Of a DNA stretch of 64,000 nucleotides, positions 47,086-57,333 are shown in pieces (position 1 is the first letter of the stretch; the number at the start of each line of letters is the position of its first letter). A program made the position numbers and the translations under genes. The DNA lies in contig NZ_KB899257.1 in NCBI RefSeq assembly GCF_000378105.1, positions 46,967-110,966 on the forward strand, given 5' to 3'. The notes beneath the pieces are model-generated. The model made no database searches, was not told the DNA's origin, and was given only the letters and a program-made list of their open reading frames with translations. Origin of the DNA: Rubritalea marina DSM 17716. GTDB taxonomy: Bacteria; Verrucomicrobiota; Verrucomicrobiia; Verrucomicrobiales; Akkermansiaceae.

Positions 47086-47199
47086 GTAATAATGACTATA
47101 AAAAGTTCACAAGGATATTGTCACAATTAACTATCCTCATTTTATAGGATTCGCGCATTGGTTGCGGATTTCGTTGTCGACGCGAGGTGCGCACAAAAA
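47086..47199 (-). repeat. Upstream repeat unit of PEP-CTERM copy 2
   Basis: Second copy of the segment at 46212-46326, differing at scattered positions. It ends in the T-run of the terminator that belongs to the decayed third copy. Confidence 0.8.
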
Positions 47200-47219
47200 A
47201 AGACACCTGTTTCCAGGTG
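47196..47219 (-). terminator. Terminator of the decayed third PEP-CTERM copy
   Basis: On the minus strand, GGCACCTG, GAAA and CAGGTGTC form a hairpin followed by seven T. It lies 37 bp past the stop codon of the PEP-CTERM remnant. Confidence 0.85.
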
Positions 47220-47255
47220 CCTTTCAGAGATTTGCTTACAGCAACTGCTATTCGT

Positions 47256-47333
47256 TTACTTACGACGGCGCACGAAGGCGAGACCGCCAAGCGTGAGACC
47301 AAGAAGCGCAGTGCTTGATGGTTCTGGTACTGC
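47256..47333 (-). pseudogene. PEP-CTERM remnant: sorting tail only
   Basis: Reading the minus strand gives AVPEPSSTALLGLTLGGLAF followed by VRRRK and a TAA at 47256-47258. Upstream of it the frame holds only about eight more codons before a TGA, and no signal peptide or body is present before dus on the other strand. It keeps its terminator but has lost everything 5' of the tail. Too short to be found by ordinary gene calling. Confidence 0.85.
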
Positions 47334-47419
47334 GGCCAAGCTATTGTGGCTGCATCAGCCTTGGGGGATCTCGCACTTGATATTGTTTGTTGATCTGTTA
47401 CGTGCTGTGGGACGCCGCC

Positions 47420-48451
47420 ATGGATTCCTTATTTCCAGAACATCGCCCGGCTCTTGTGCTGGCGCCGATGCAAGACATCACCGACAAGCCCTTCATGGAG
47501 GTGATCAATGGTTATGGTGGTCCCGATTACTATGTGACCGAGTATTTTCGCGTGCACAAGGACTCGACGCTGGAGAAGAAGATTTTGCGCTCGATTGATC
47601 TCAATACCACGGGTAAGCCAGTCTTTGCTCAGATGATTGGGCAGGACATTCAGGCATTGGTGCGTTCGGCTCGGCACTTGATGGATCATCCGGTGGCGGG
47701 GGTGGATCTCAACCTCGGTTGCCCAGCTCCCACGGTGTACCGTAAGAATGCAGGGGGGGGCTTGTTGCGCAACTTAGCGCATGTGGATCGTATTCTCGGC
47801 GAGTTGCGCGATTGCATTGAGGGGCGCTTCACCGTGAAGACCCGGGTGGGATTCGAAACCCATGAGGAATTCGATGAGATCCTGAGTGTTTTCAAAAAGC
47901 ACGCCATTGATGTGCTCACGATCCATGGGCGCACCGTGCGCGAGCAATACAAGACACCGGTGCACGACGAGCTCGTTGCTCAGGCGGTGCAGGAGATGTC
48001 CTGCCCAGTGATCGCCAATGGCAATGTGGTGAATGTGGCCACTGGAAGGGCCTACCATGCCAAGACCCAAGCCGCAGGCCTGATGATTGGCCGCGGTGGC
48101 ATCCGCAGTCCTTGGTTGTTCCAACAGCTGATTGATGGCTACGAAGGTCGAGAGCCCAGCGTGCCGACCCGCCGAGACCTTCACGGCTACGTTACCAAGC
48201 TCTACCACGCCGTGGCGGCTGAGGCTAAAGACTACCTTGAATCGAGTCACGTCAACCGCATGAAGAAGTACATGGCGTATATTGCTCAGGGGATTGATGC
48301 AGAATTTGAATATCAAATCAGGCGTGCCAAAAGTGAACAAGAATTCTTCGGCATCTGTGATCGTTTCATGCTCAGCAATCAGCCGCTGCCAGACGCGCCT
48401 CCTGTTGAGTCGAAGCTTTTCTCTGGCTTTTCAAAGCTACTTGATCGCTGA
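47420..48451 (+). CDS. dus: tRNA-dihydrouridine synthase
   Basis: FMN enzyme reducing uridine to dihydrouridine in tRNA. From the ATG at 47420 the product is 343 residues. LVLAPMQDITDKPFMEVING is the FMN-binding start, VDLNLGCPAPTVYRKNAGGG contains the catalytic Cys, and DVLTIHGRTVREQYKTPVH and GLMIGRGGIRSPWLF bind FMN phosphate. Which of the DusA/B/C positions it modifies is not clear. The frame extends 11 codons upstream, but the ATG at 47420 gives the normal N-terminus. Confidence 0.93.
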   Translation: MDSLFPEHRPALVLAPMQDITDKPFMEVINGYGGPDYYVTEYFRVHKDSTLEKKILRSIDLNTTGKPVFAQMIGQDIQALVRSARHLMDHPVAGVDLNLGCPAPTVYRKNAGGGLLRNLAHVDRILGELRDCIEGRFTVKTRVGFETHEEFDEILSVFKKHAIDVLTIHGRTVREQYKTPVHDELVAQAVQEMSCPVIANGNVVNVATGRAYHAKTQAAGLMIGRGGIRSPWLFQQLIDGYEGREPSVPTRRDLHGYVTKLYHAVAAEAKDYLESSHVNRMKKYMAYIAQGIDAEFEYQIRRAKSEQEFFGICDRFMLSNQPLPDAPPVESKLFSGFSKLLDR

Positions 48452-48601
48452 GATACTGCCATACTTGGGAGGTGGTGATTCTATCTTTCTCGTAGATACT
48501 CAGGACTTTCTATGGCGCTCTACTGCCGTGACTAAAAAGTCGTGCAATTCTGGTTTGGCTCGTTATGGTGCGCAGCAAATCAAATTTCACAGAGAACTAT
48601 C

Positions 48602-49081
48602 ATGAAAGTAGCAATCGTAATGGGAAGTAACTCGGATTGGCCAACAATGAAATTGGCGGCTGAGGCGTTGGACAAGTTTGGTATCGAGTACGAGGCAAAG
48701 GTCGTTAGTGCGCACCGCACCCCGATTGGTATGGTAGAATTTGCCCAACAGGCTGAGGAGAATGGCTTTGATGTGATCATTGCTGGTGCTGGTGGTGCGG
48801 CACACCTTCCGGGAATGATTGCCGCGATCACCACGCTGCCGGTGCTTGGCTGCCCGGTGAAGTCCAGTGCTCTCAATGGTCAGGACTCCCTACTTTCCAT
48901 CGTCCAGATGCCAAAGGGCATCCCAGTGGCAACCTTTGCCATTGGCCCAGCAGGTGCCGCGAATGCTGGCTTGTTTGCCGTGAGCATGCTCGCTGGACGC
49001 AGCCCAGAGCTCAATGCGAAGCTCAAAGCCTACCGTGAAGAAATGGTGGAGATGGTGGCGCAGATGAAGCTCGAAGACTAA
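48602..49081 (+). CDS. purE: N5-carboxyaminoimidazole ribonucleotide mutase
   Basis: 159 residues, class I Pur[21 protein letters not shown] is the substrate phosphate loop, VVSAHRTP contains the catalytic His, and [17 protein letters not shown] and [17 protein letters not shown] are conserved. It interconverts N5-CAIR and CAIR in purine synthesis. It is followed 21 bp later by purK, which makes its substrate. The ATG at 48602 is chosen because it starts the conserved fold exactly. Confidence 0.97.
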   Translation: MKVAIVMGSNSDWPTMKLAAEALDKFGIEYEAKVVSAHRTPIGMVEFAQQAEENGFDVIIAGAGGAAHLPGMIAAITTLPVLGCPVKSSALNGQDSLLSIVQMPKGIPVATFAIGPAGAANAGLFAVSMLAGRSPELNAKLKAYREEMVEMVAQMKLED

Positions 49082-49102
49082 ACCCTTTCAATTCACACTG
49101 CT

Positions 49103-50254
49103 ATGGCTGAGCAAGTATTCCTTCCAGGGTCGACGATTGGTATTTTAGGTTCCGGCCAATTGGCGCGTATGATGACCCAGGCAGCTTTGCCATTGGGTTA
49201 CAAGGTGGTGGCATGGTCTGGTGGTGCCGACAGCGCCTCCGTGGACCGAGAGGTCGACCAAGTGATCTCAGCCAGCTACGACGACCAAGCCGCCTTCGCG
49301 GAATTCGTGGAGAAGGTGGACGTCTGCACCGTTGAGACCGAGAAGCTCCCGCCGGCATTGATGCAGGCGGTGGCCGAAAAGGTGGTGCTGCGTCCGAATG
49401 CCAAGGCCGTAGAAATCACTGGCAACCGCGAGCTTGAACGCAATTTCTTGGCATCCATCGATGCCGACCAAACAGCGTTCCACGTGGTCGACACCCCTGA
49501 GCAGCTCAGCGCAGCCTTCGCGGCGCTCGATGGCAACTGCGTGGCAAAGACCGCAACCGACGGCTATGATGGCAAAGGCCAGTGGCGCTTGAAGAGCGAG
49601 GAAGATCTCGCCGCCTGCATCGCCGATTGGAATGCTTCCTGCCGACTCGTGGTGGAAGGCTTTGTCCCATTCACCATGGAATGCTCCGTGGTCGTCGCGC
49701 GTAACCCGCAGGGAGATGTGCAAGCCTACCCGCTGGTGGAGAATGTCCACCGCCACCACGTGCTCGACGTGTCGATCCTGCCGGGTCGCGTCGGCCAGCA
49801 AGTGGCGGAGCGCGCTCAGGTGCTCGCAGAAAAAGTCATCTCGGGCCTCGACTACGTGGGCATCCTCGCGGTCGAGCTTTTCGTGCTGCCAGACGGCGGC
49901 GTCTGGGTCAATGAGATCGCCCCACGCCCGCACAACTCCGGCCACGCCACCAATGACGGCTGTGTGACCTCACAGTTCGAACAGCACGTGCGCGCGATCT
50001 GTGGCCTACCACTCGGCGAACCACGCCCGCACGGAGTCACCGTCATGGTCAATCTCCTCAGCGACATCTGGAAGGACGACAAAGACGCCTTCAACAACCC
50101 AGAGATCGCGGCCCTCACCGGCGCCAAGTGGCACTTCTATGAAAAAGAATGGAAGGCCGGCCGCCGCAAGCTCGGCCACGTCAACTTCGTCGAACCGACA
50201 CTCGAAGCAGCCCTCGAACAAAGCGAGAAGCTTCGCTCGGTGTTGTTTGAGTAA
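49103..50254 (+). CDS. purK: 5-(carboxyamino)imidazole ribonucleotide synthase
   Basis: 383-residue ATP-grasp enzyme making N5-CAIR from AIR, bicarbonate and ATP. TIGILGSGQLARMMTQAALP is the N-terminal nucleotide fold, TATDGYDGKGQWRLKSEEDL the ATP-grasp loop and VNEIAPRPHNSGHATNDGCV the metal and substrate region. It is co-oriented with purE and 21 bp away. Confidence 0.97.
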   Translation: MAEQVFLPGSTIGILGSGQLARMMTQAALPLGYKVVAWSGGADSASVDREVDQVISASYDDQAAFAEFVEKVDVCTVETEKLPPALMQAVAEKVVLRPNAKAVEITGNRELERNFLASIDADQTAFHVVDTPEQLSAAFAALDGNCVAKTATDGYDGKGQWRLKSEEDLAACIADWNASCRLVVEGFVPFTMECSVVVARNPQGDVQAYPLVENVHRHHVLDVSILPGRVGQQVAERAQVLAEKVISGLDYVGILAVELFVLPDGGVWVNEIAPRPHNSGHATNDGCVTSQFEQHVRAICGLPLGEPRPHGVTVMVNLLSDIWKDDKDAFNNPEIAALTGAKWHFYEKEWKAGRRKLGHVNFVEPTLEAALEQSEKLRSVLFE

Positions 50255-50265
50255 GTAGGCAGTAG

Positions 50266-50281
50266 CCCCGACAGGTCGGGG
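50266..50281. repeat. Short GC-rich inverted repeat after purK
   Basis: CCCCGA and TCGGGG face each other across four bases. There is no T run, so it is not a canonical terminator; it may be a REP-like palindrome. Confidence 0.5.
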
Positions 50282-50371
50282 TGAATCTACGATTCAAGAG
50301 TAGTCAGTAGAGAGGGGGGCGCAAGCGATTGACGCGATGGCCCTAGCTTCTGCTGAGCCGTTCTACACATT

Positions 50372-50403
50372 CCTCACTCCTCATTCGTAATTCCTCATTG
50401 GAA
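50372..50403. repeat. 32-bp direct repeat, copy A
   Basis: A 32-bp sequence starting CCTCACTCCTCATTCGTAAT recurs exactly at 51336-51367. It has an internal TCCTCA(C/T)T periodicity. The two copies bracket the small membrane protein gene and its flank. Confidence 0.85.
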
Positions 50404-50416
50404 GGCGAAGCCTGAC

Positions 50417-50836
50417 CTAGCTTCGCTGCGCTCTGAACTTCCTCAGTTGGTCTTTCTTACTGAGGTATGAACGGGCGTCGTCTTCTTCGAGCCATTGTTG
50501 GAAGTCCGCCGATTCGTCTTCGGAAAGTTCAGCAGGGCGGCTGGTTTGCTTCACTCGAATGCTTGGGAACTGGATCGGTTCTACCTTATCGCGCTCTACC
50601 CAAATACCGATGAGCCATTGGACCGCACACACCAGCATCACGATCATACATACGGTTTCTAGCGCTCCTTGTTTGGAGGCGTATGCCAGCATGCCGTTCT
50701 GTTGAGTCTGCATTGTTTGGTAAAAGTGATAACCAGCTTCGGTCTCTGGATTGGGCCAGATCAAATCGTGCGCATTGATGTAGAAAAGTGCTGTAATGAT
50801 AAATATCAGCGGACTAACAATCTTGTAGGGATGCAT
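50417..50836 (-). CDS. Small membrane protein, function unknown
   Basis: 139 residues, no family recognised. Two hydrophobic helices (about 8-24, VSPLIFIITALFYINAH, and about 58-78, ALETVCMIVMLVCAVQWLIG) enclose a soluble loop, and the C-terminal 55 residues are charged (AELSEDESADFQQWLEEDDA). It is flanked by the two copies of a 32-bp direct repeat and stands alone. Confidence 0.6.
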   Translation of the reverse strand: MHPYKIVSPLIFIITALFYINAHDLIWPNPETEAGYHFYQTMQTQQNGMLAYASKQGALETVCMIVMLVCAVQWLIGIWVERDKVEPIQFPSIRVKQTSRPAELSEDESADFQQWLEEDDARSYLSKKDQLRKFRAQRS

Positions 50837-51395
50837 GATGTTAGAACTATTCTGAGATACGCAGTTCTAGCAAGGAGAATTGGTCATAACCCAAAACCCA
50901 TGATGCTCAGTATTGATGGCAGGGCTGGTTCTTCTCTTGCAGCTAGGGATGAATTATAGATTCACGAACCGAGCGGCTGAGTTGGCTGTGTATTTTGATG
51001 TCGTTTTGAAGCTAGGCGGCAGGCCGCTATCGCCAAAGGTGATTCACATACCAGCCCAGTCAAAGGCGTAGCCGCATGGCTGGGTGTGTTGGGATAAATA
51101 TGTGTGTTGTCTGAAGGGAACTACATAAGCATAGGCAAAACGTGTCTCATTAGCCTGAGCTGTGTGACTTATATAGTAGGCCTTCAGCCTACTATTCTTA
51201 TTTTTCGTGAACCTAGGGTTGCGCGCGGCTTTGCCGCTCTGACCCTAGGCTCCGATTCCGCTAAAGCTTCGAAGAACGCGTGATATATGTATCGCCTTCA
51301 GCGATGTGATTTATCAATAGCAGCACCCGAGTGTACCTCACTCCTCATTCGTAATTCCTCATTGGAAAGCCATCCTTGGCTCACAAAGAGTTAAG
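50837..51395. other. Gene-free region rich in inverted repeats
   Basis: About 560 bp with no credible gene. It contains several perfect or near-perfect hairpins: ATAGTAGGC/GCCTACTAT around CTTCA at about 51176-51198; CCTAGGGT/ACCCTAGG enclosing GCGGC/GCCGC at about 51211-51250; and CCAGCCCAGT/GCTGGGT near 51052-51087. The second copy of the 32-bp repeat lies at the right. No tRNA-like fold is seen. Confidence 0.55.
51336..51367. repeat. 32-bp direct repeat, copy B
   Basis: Exact second copy of the sequence at 50372-50403. Confidence 0.85.
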
Positions 51396-51427
51396 AGGAA
51401 GCCTAGGCGTTCTAACCTAGGCTTCCT
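51396..51427 (-). terminator. Probable terminator of katG
   Basis: AGGAAGCCTAGG (51396-51407) pairs perfectly with CCTAGGCTTCCT (51416-51427) around eight bases, 13 bp past the katG stop. The T run on the minus strand is weak. Confidence 0.75.
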
Positions 51428-51439
51428 TATTGTTGAGCT

Positions 51440-53617
<2,178 letters not shown>

Positions 53618-53648
53618 TCAGTTTAGGGTTTGATGGTGATCGATCATA

Positions 53649-53687
53649 AATACCTTATTTCACGGTTTCACCATGCACTAAGGTATT
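53649..53687. promoter_or_regulatory. Inverted repeat upstream of katG, candidate operator
   Basis: AATACCTTA (53649-53657) and TAAGGTATT (53679-53687) are exact reverse complements separated by 21 bp, 38 bp upstream of the katG ATG. The spacing of about three helical turns would suit a dimeric regulator. It does not match an OxyR or PerR consensus that I know. Confidence 0.4.
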
Positions 53688-53763
53688 GAGCAAAAATTCT
53701 TCTAGCAAGTTAATACTAAATAGAAGTGGTCTTGCTCGTTGGTCTCAGCCCTACTGTGATTGC

Positions 53764-53883
53764 AAAAAAATGAGCCCAATCGCGTTTTACCGTGATTGGG
53801 CTCTTGAAAGATTAGGCACAGAGTCAGGAAATTCCCCCCGAAATACTGACTCTGGCCGAAAGACAAGCAGTGCTTGCTTTCTG
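53764..53883 (-). ncRNA. Tandem structured RNA, copy 1
   Basis: Minus-strand RNA of about 120 nt. It opens with a small hairpin (53864-53876, CAAG/CTTG), then a 9-bp perfect stem CAGAGTCAG/CTGACTCTG (53819-53827 with 53846-53854) with an 18-nt loop containing GGGGGG on the RNA, extended by three more pairs after a bulge. It ends in a 13-position terminator stem (53772-53784 with 53791-53803) followed by seven U. The core 53795-53861 is identical to copy 2. A promoter at the matching distance lies upstream. I do not recognise the family. Confidence 0.75.
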
Positions 53884-53889
53884 ATGTTG

Positions 53890-53918
53890 TTTTTAATCAA
53901 CACCTTGTGATTGTTCAA
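53890..53918 (-). promoter_or_regulatory. Promoter of RNA copy 1
   Basis: On the minus strand, TTGAAC (53913-53918), a 17-bp spacer and TAAAAA (53890-53895). The -10 is weak, but the position and the surrounding CTTGNACAATC match the promoter of copy 2. Confidence 0.55.
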
Positions 53919-54067
53919 GTGGTTTTTTGTATATTCTTGCTATTCAAATAACAGGTGGAATTTCTACTATTGTAAGTCGTTTAAATTTAATTATCTGCAA
54001 AACAAATTCAATTATCACCATGCGAAAAAAAGTTTAAAGCTACGGGGAGAAGAGTGCAGGGTTTTGA

Positions 54068-54184
54068 CAAAGAAAGAGCCCAATCACTTTTCAGTAATTG
54101 GGCTCTTGAAAGATTAGGCACAGAGTCAGGAAATTCCCCCCGAAATACTGACTCTGGCCGAAAACAAGCACTGCTTGCTTTCTG
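54068..54184 (-). ncRNA. Tandem structured RNA, copy 2
   Basis: Minus-strand RNA of about 117 nt, 67 bp identical to copy 1 over 54097-54163. The three hairpins are kept: CAAGCACTGCTTG at 54165-54177 (the loop base differs from copy 1, with the complementary arms unchanged), the CAGAGTCAG/CTGACTCTG stem with the same G-rich loop, and the terminator stem GAGCCCAAT/ATTGGGCTC (54076-54105) followed by TTTCTTT. It has the stronger promoter of the two. Confidence 0.75.
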
Positions 54185-54190
54185 AGATTA

Positions 54191-54219
54191 TTTATACGCT
54201 TGAGAGCAAGATTGTACAA
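54191..54219 (-). promoter_or_regulatory. Promoter of RNA copy 2
   Basis: On the minus strand, TTGTAC (54214-54219), a 17-bp spacer and TATAAA (54191-54196), a good sigma-70-type match. Transcription would begin near 54184. Confidence 0.7.
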
Positions 54220-54333
54220 GTATTTTTTTGAACAATCTTGCTATTTGTGACGATTTTCGAAAAACGAATGTTTGATTCTAACTGCGTGTATCTAATTGAT
54301 TGGCAGTGAGTAGTGGGGAGGGCGTGGGTCGGT

Positions 54334-54882
54334 TTAGATCATGCCGAGCTTCATCTTGCCTTCTTCGGTGATCATGTCCTGGCTCCAGACTGGGTCCCAG
54401 ACGAGGTCCACCTGAGCGTCTTCGATTTCATCGAGTGACATGATGCGCGCTTGTGCGTCTGCTGCGATGACGGGGCCCATGCCGCAGCCGGGAGCGGTGA
54501 GGGTCATCTTCACATTGACTTCTGTTTTACCATTGTCGTTCTCGGTGAGCACGCAGTCGTATACGAGCCCTAGGTTGACGATGTCGACCGGAATTTCTGG
54601 ATCGTAGACTTCCTTGAGTTGGCCCCAGACTTGGTCTTCGAGTGGCGCGTCCTTGAGTTTATTGATGTATTCTTTCTTTTCTTGAACTTCGGCTTCATCG
54701 ATACCGAGGGCATCTGCGTCATTGGCTGAGATGCGTGCGAGGCCGGCTTGGGTGGCAACGGTGAAGCTACCTCCGAGTGTTTGTGTGACGACGATTGGAG
54801 TGCCTTGTGGCAGGGTGATGGCATCGCCGCTCGGGATCTGGATTGCTTCGACTTCGCGTTCGAGAATGATTTCTTGATTCAT
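54334..54882 (-). CDS. sufT: SufT-like Fe-S cluster assembly protein (DUF59)
   Basis: 182 residues from the ATG at 54882 (MNQEIILEREVEAIQIPSG). The N-terminal half has GTPIVVTQTLGGSFTVATQ, the SufT-specific beta domain. The C-terminal MIP18/DUF59 domain is LKEVYDPEIPVDIVNLGLVY, with MTLTAPGCGMGPVIAADAQ carrying the conserved Cys. SufT proteins assist Fe-S cluster maturation. No other suf genes are in the window; the divergent neighbour is a UDP-glucose pyrophosphorylase. The frame extends nine codons upstream. Confidence 0.9.
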   Translation of the reverse strand: MNQEIILEREVEAIQIPSGDAITLPQGTPIVVTQTLGGSFTVATQAGLARISANDADALGIDEAEVQEKKEYINKLKDAPLEDQVWGQLKEVYDPEIPVDIVNLGLVYDCVLTENDNGKTEVNVKMTLTAPGCGMGPVIAADAQARIMSLDEIEDAQVDLVWDPVWSQDMITEEGKMKLGMI

Positions 54883-55066
54883 GCGGGTAGTTTGCTGCGG
54901 AGTGGCCAAGTTGCAAGTGTATTGTGATCGGTTGGAAAGTGAGCAGGTGACATCACTGTGACATCGTCGGTGTCGCTAGATACTCAATCTATTCATTGGG
55001 ATGATGAGGTGGGCAGGAAACTTCGGACGTGACTTACTCATTGATTACGCTACATCACAGAGTGAA

Positions 55067-56461
55067 ATGAGTTCCTTTACCCCGTTTAGAGAAAAGATGG
55101 AGCAGGCCAATGTGAGCGAAGCTGCCATTTTGAGTTTTGAGCGCAATTATCATTCCTTGCTCTCTGGTGCCTCCTCCGAAATCCGCGAATCTTCCATTGA
55201 GCCGGTTGCGGACCTCCCAATGTTAGAAGACATTGCTAGAGAGGGAGAAAGTTACAATCCAGAGTATTTGGCGAAGACCGTGGTGATCAAGCTCAACGGT
55301 GGTCTCGGGACGAGCATGGGATTGCAGAAGGCTAAGAGCCTGCTTGAGGTCAAGCCAGGTGCCACATTCCTCGACGTGATTGTGGACCAGATTTCCTACC
55401 TCCGTCAGTCTACTGGCGCCCCAGTGAAGTTTCTTTTAATGAACAGCTTTAGCACATCGGAAGACACGCTATCTCATTTATCACAACACGAGGACCCATC
55501 ATTTTCGGCGAAGGAAGAGGTGGAGTTGATGCAGAATCAAATTCCAAAGATCGACGCGGCGAGCATGGCTCCTGCGAGCAATCCAGACAACTCAGATCTT
55601 GAGTGGTGTCCGCCGGGTCATGGCGACTTGTACGCTGCGATTGAAGGTTCTGGCTGGTTGGATAAGCTCTTGGCTGATGGCGTGCAGTACGCTTTTATGT
55701 CGAACTCTGACAACCTTGGCGCAGTTCTTGATCCAAGTATTTTGCGCTACTTTGCAGAGAGCGGTAAGCCTTTCCTCATGGAAGCGACGCGTCGCACCGA
55801 AGCAGACAAGAAGGGTGGTCACCTTGCGGTGCGTGTGGAGGATCAGCAGATGTTATTGCGCGAAGTGGCGCAGACTGCAGATTCAGACCTCGCGGAATTT
55901 CAGAACGTGGAGAAGCATCGCTACTTCAACACCAACAGCCTGTGGATTGATCTCGCGGCTCTCAAGGCGGCGTTGCAGGAGCACGGCGGGGTGATGCCAC
56001 TGCCAGTGATCATCAACAAAAAGACGGTGGACCCACGGAATAAAGCGTCCACACCTGTGTACCAGTTGGAGACTGCGATGGGAGCAGCCATCGAGTGCTT
56101 CCAGGGAGCGGGTGCGATCTGTGTCCCGCGTTCGCGCTTTGCACCGGTGAAGACTACCGCAGACCTCTTTGCCCTTCGTTCGGACGCATACACCACCACG
56201 GAAGATGGACGGGTTGCCCTCATTCCTGAGCGCAATGCCAAGCCACCAATTGTCAGCCTTAGTGATGCATACAAGTTGGTAGATAGCCTGGGTGGGCTCG
56301 GTATTCCATCGCTTCGAGCTGCTGATAAATTGAGTATCACAGGGCCGGTGCGCTTCTGCGATGATGTCACCATACGCGGTGTGGTGAGCATCGAAAATAC
56401 CACCGAGGAACTTTCCTGGGTGGCCAGCGGGATTTACCAAAATGAGACGGTGACAATTTAG
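55067..56461 (+). CDS. UTP-glucose-1-phosphate uridylyltransferase, eukaryote-type (UGP2 family)
   Basis: 464 residues from the ATG at 55067. It makes UDP-glucose for glycan and storage pathways. The nucleotide loop is TVVIKLNGGLGTSMGLQKAK; PPGHGDLYAAIEGSGWLDKL and FMSNSDNLGAVLDPSILRYF are substrate-binding and typical of the UDPGP family shared with eukaryotes, not of the bacterial GalU family. An in-frame ATG at 55001 would add 22 residues without conserved matches. Confidence 0.92.
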   Translation: MSSFTPFREKMEQANVSEAAILSFERNYHSLLSGASSEIRESSIEPVADLPMLEDIAREGESYNPEYLAKTVVIKLNGGLGTSMGLQKAKSLLEVKPGATFLDVIVDQISYLRQSTGAPVKFLLMNSFSTSEDTLSHLSQHEDPSFSAKEEVELMQNQIPKIDAASMAPASNPDNSDLEWCPPGHGDLYAAIEGSGWLDKLLADGVQYAFMSNSDNLGAVLDPSILRYFAESGKPFLMEATRRTEADKKGGHLAVRVEDQQMLLREVAQTADSDLAEFQNVEKHRYFNTNSLWIDLAALKAALQEHGGVMPLPVIINKKTVDPRNKASTPVYQLETAMGAAIECFQGAGAICVPRSRFAPVKTTADLFALRSDAYTTTEDGRVALIPERNAKPPIVSLSDAYKLVDSLGGLGIPSLRAADKLSITGPVRFCDDVTIRGVVSIENTTEELSWVASGIYQNETVTI

Positions 56462-56503
56462 TCATTTTACCGGTCATATTTCTTGATTTAATTCAGCATC
56501 ATC

Positions 56504-56534
56504 AGGGCAATGAATCAGTTTCATTGCCCTTTTT
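56504..56534 (+). terminator. Rho-independent terminator after UDP-glucose pyrophosphorylase
   Basis: AGGGCAATGAA (56504-56514) pairs perfectly with TTCATTGCCCT (56520-56530) around five bases, followed by a T run. Confidence 0.92.
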
Positions 56535-56658
56535 GTTGATTGAAATCTATGGAAATTATGGGGATTTCTGCCATTATGCGTATTTCGTCTTACGGTAATT
56601 TCATGATGTGCAAACTTCTGGCTTGCAGTGTGATCAGCTAATGGGCATACGGAGGCAT

Positions 56659-57276
56659 ATGGAACAGTTCACCTCACTAGAAATCCCTGAATCTGGTTAT
56701 TCCGCAGTTATTTTCGACCTTGATGGTACCTTGGTCGATTCCATGCCAGCACACTTTGCTGCTTGGTGTGAAGCTCTCAGCGCAAATGGCGCTCCCAAAG
56801 ATGTGTTCCCCGAGGATGTGTTCTACTCCATGGGGGGGCGCCCTACGAAGGACATCGTGGCAGAACTCAATGGTGAGTTTAATTTGAGCCTCGACCCAGA
56901 GGTTATCTCCTCTGCCAAGCGCAAGGCATTCTTGCAGGGGCTGGGTAAAGTGAAACTCAATGAAGAAGTGATTGCTTTCGCGCGCTCGCTCCGAGGCAAG
57001 ATGCCACTTGGCATCGCTACTGGCGGCAGCCGTGAGGTGGTTGAGGCTACTCTCAAGCAGCTTGAAATTGGTGACCTTTTCGACGAGGTGGTGACGGCTG
57101 ATGATGTGGTATGCGGCAAGCCAGCTCCTGATGTGTTCCTTGAAGCTGCTGATAAACTGGAAGTAGAGCCTGAGCAATGTCTTGTGCTCGAGGATGCTGC
57201 ACCTGGCATCATGGCTGCGCAGACGGCTGGGATGACAGTGGTACGCGTTCCTGCGCCACTGTGTTTGGTCGACTAG
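56659..57276 (+). CDS. HAD-family hydrolase, beta-phosphoglucomutase-like
   Basis: 205 residues. HAD motif I is FDLDGTLVDS with the nucleophile Asp, motif II is IATGGS, motif III the Lys in CGKPAPDVF, and motif IV is VLEDAAPGI. The alpha-helical cap is the type seen in beta-phosphoglucomutase and related phosphatases. The phosphorylated substrate is not known. The ATG at 56659 is preceded by GGAGG at 56651-56655; an in-frame start further upstream has no ribosome-binding site. Confidence 0.9.
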   Translation: MEQFTSLEIPESGYSAVIFDLDGTLVDSMPAHFAAWCEALSANGAPKDVFPEDVFYSMGGRPTKDIVAELNGEFNLSLDPEVISSAKRKAFLQGLGKVKLNEEVIAFARSLRGKMPLGIATGGSREVVEATLKQLEIGDLFDEVVTADDVVCGKPAPDVFLEAADKLEVEPEQCLVLEDAAPGIMAAQTAGMTVVRVPAPLCLVD

Positions 57277-57333
57277 ATTCTTTTTACTGACGGAAAGCTG
57301 CAACCTATTGGAGTTTCGTGTGTTTGAATACAC

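Noticed and set aside
49477..49494. Third parS-like GTTCCACGTGG in purK
   Set aside because: Only one half and the centre match; the AACA end is replaced by TCGA.
40284..51316. 16-bp GCGATGTGATTTATCA shared by 40284-40299 and 51301-51316
   Set aside because: About one 16-bp match of this kind is expected by chance in 64 kb; flanks are only weakly similar.
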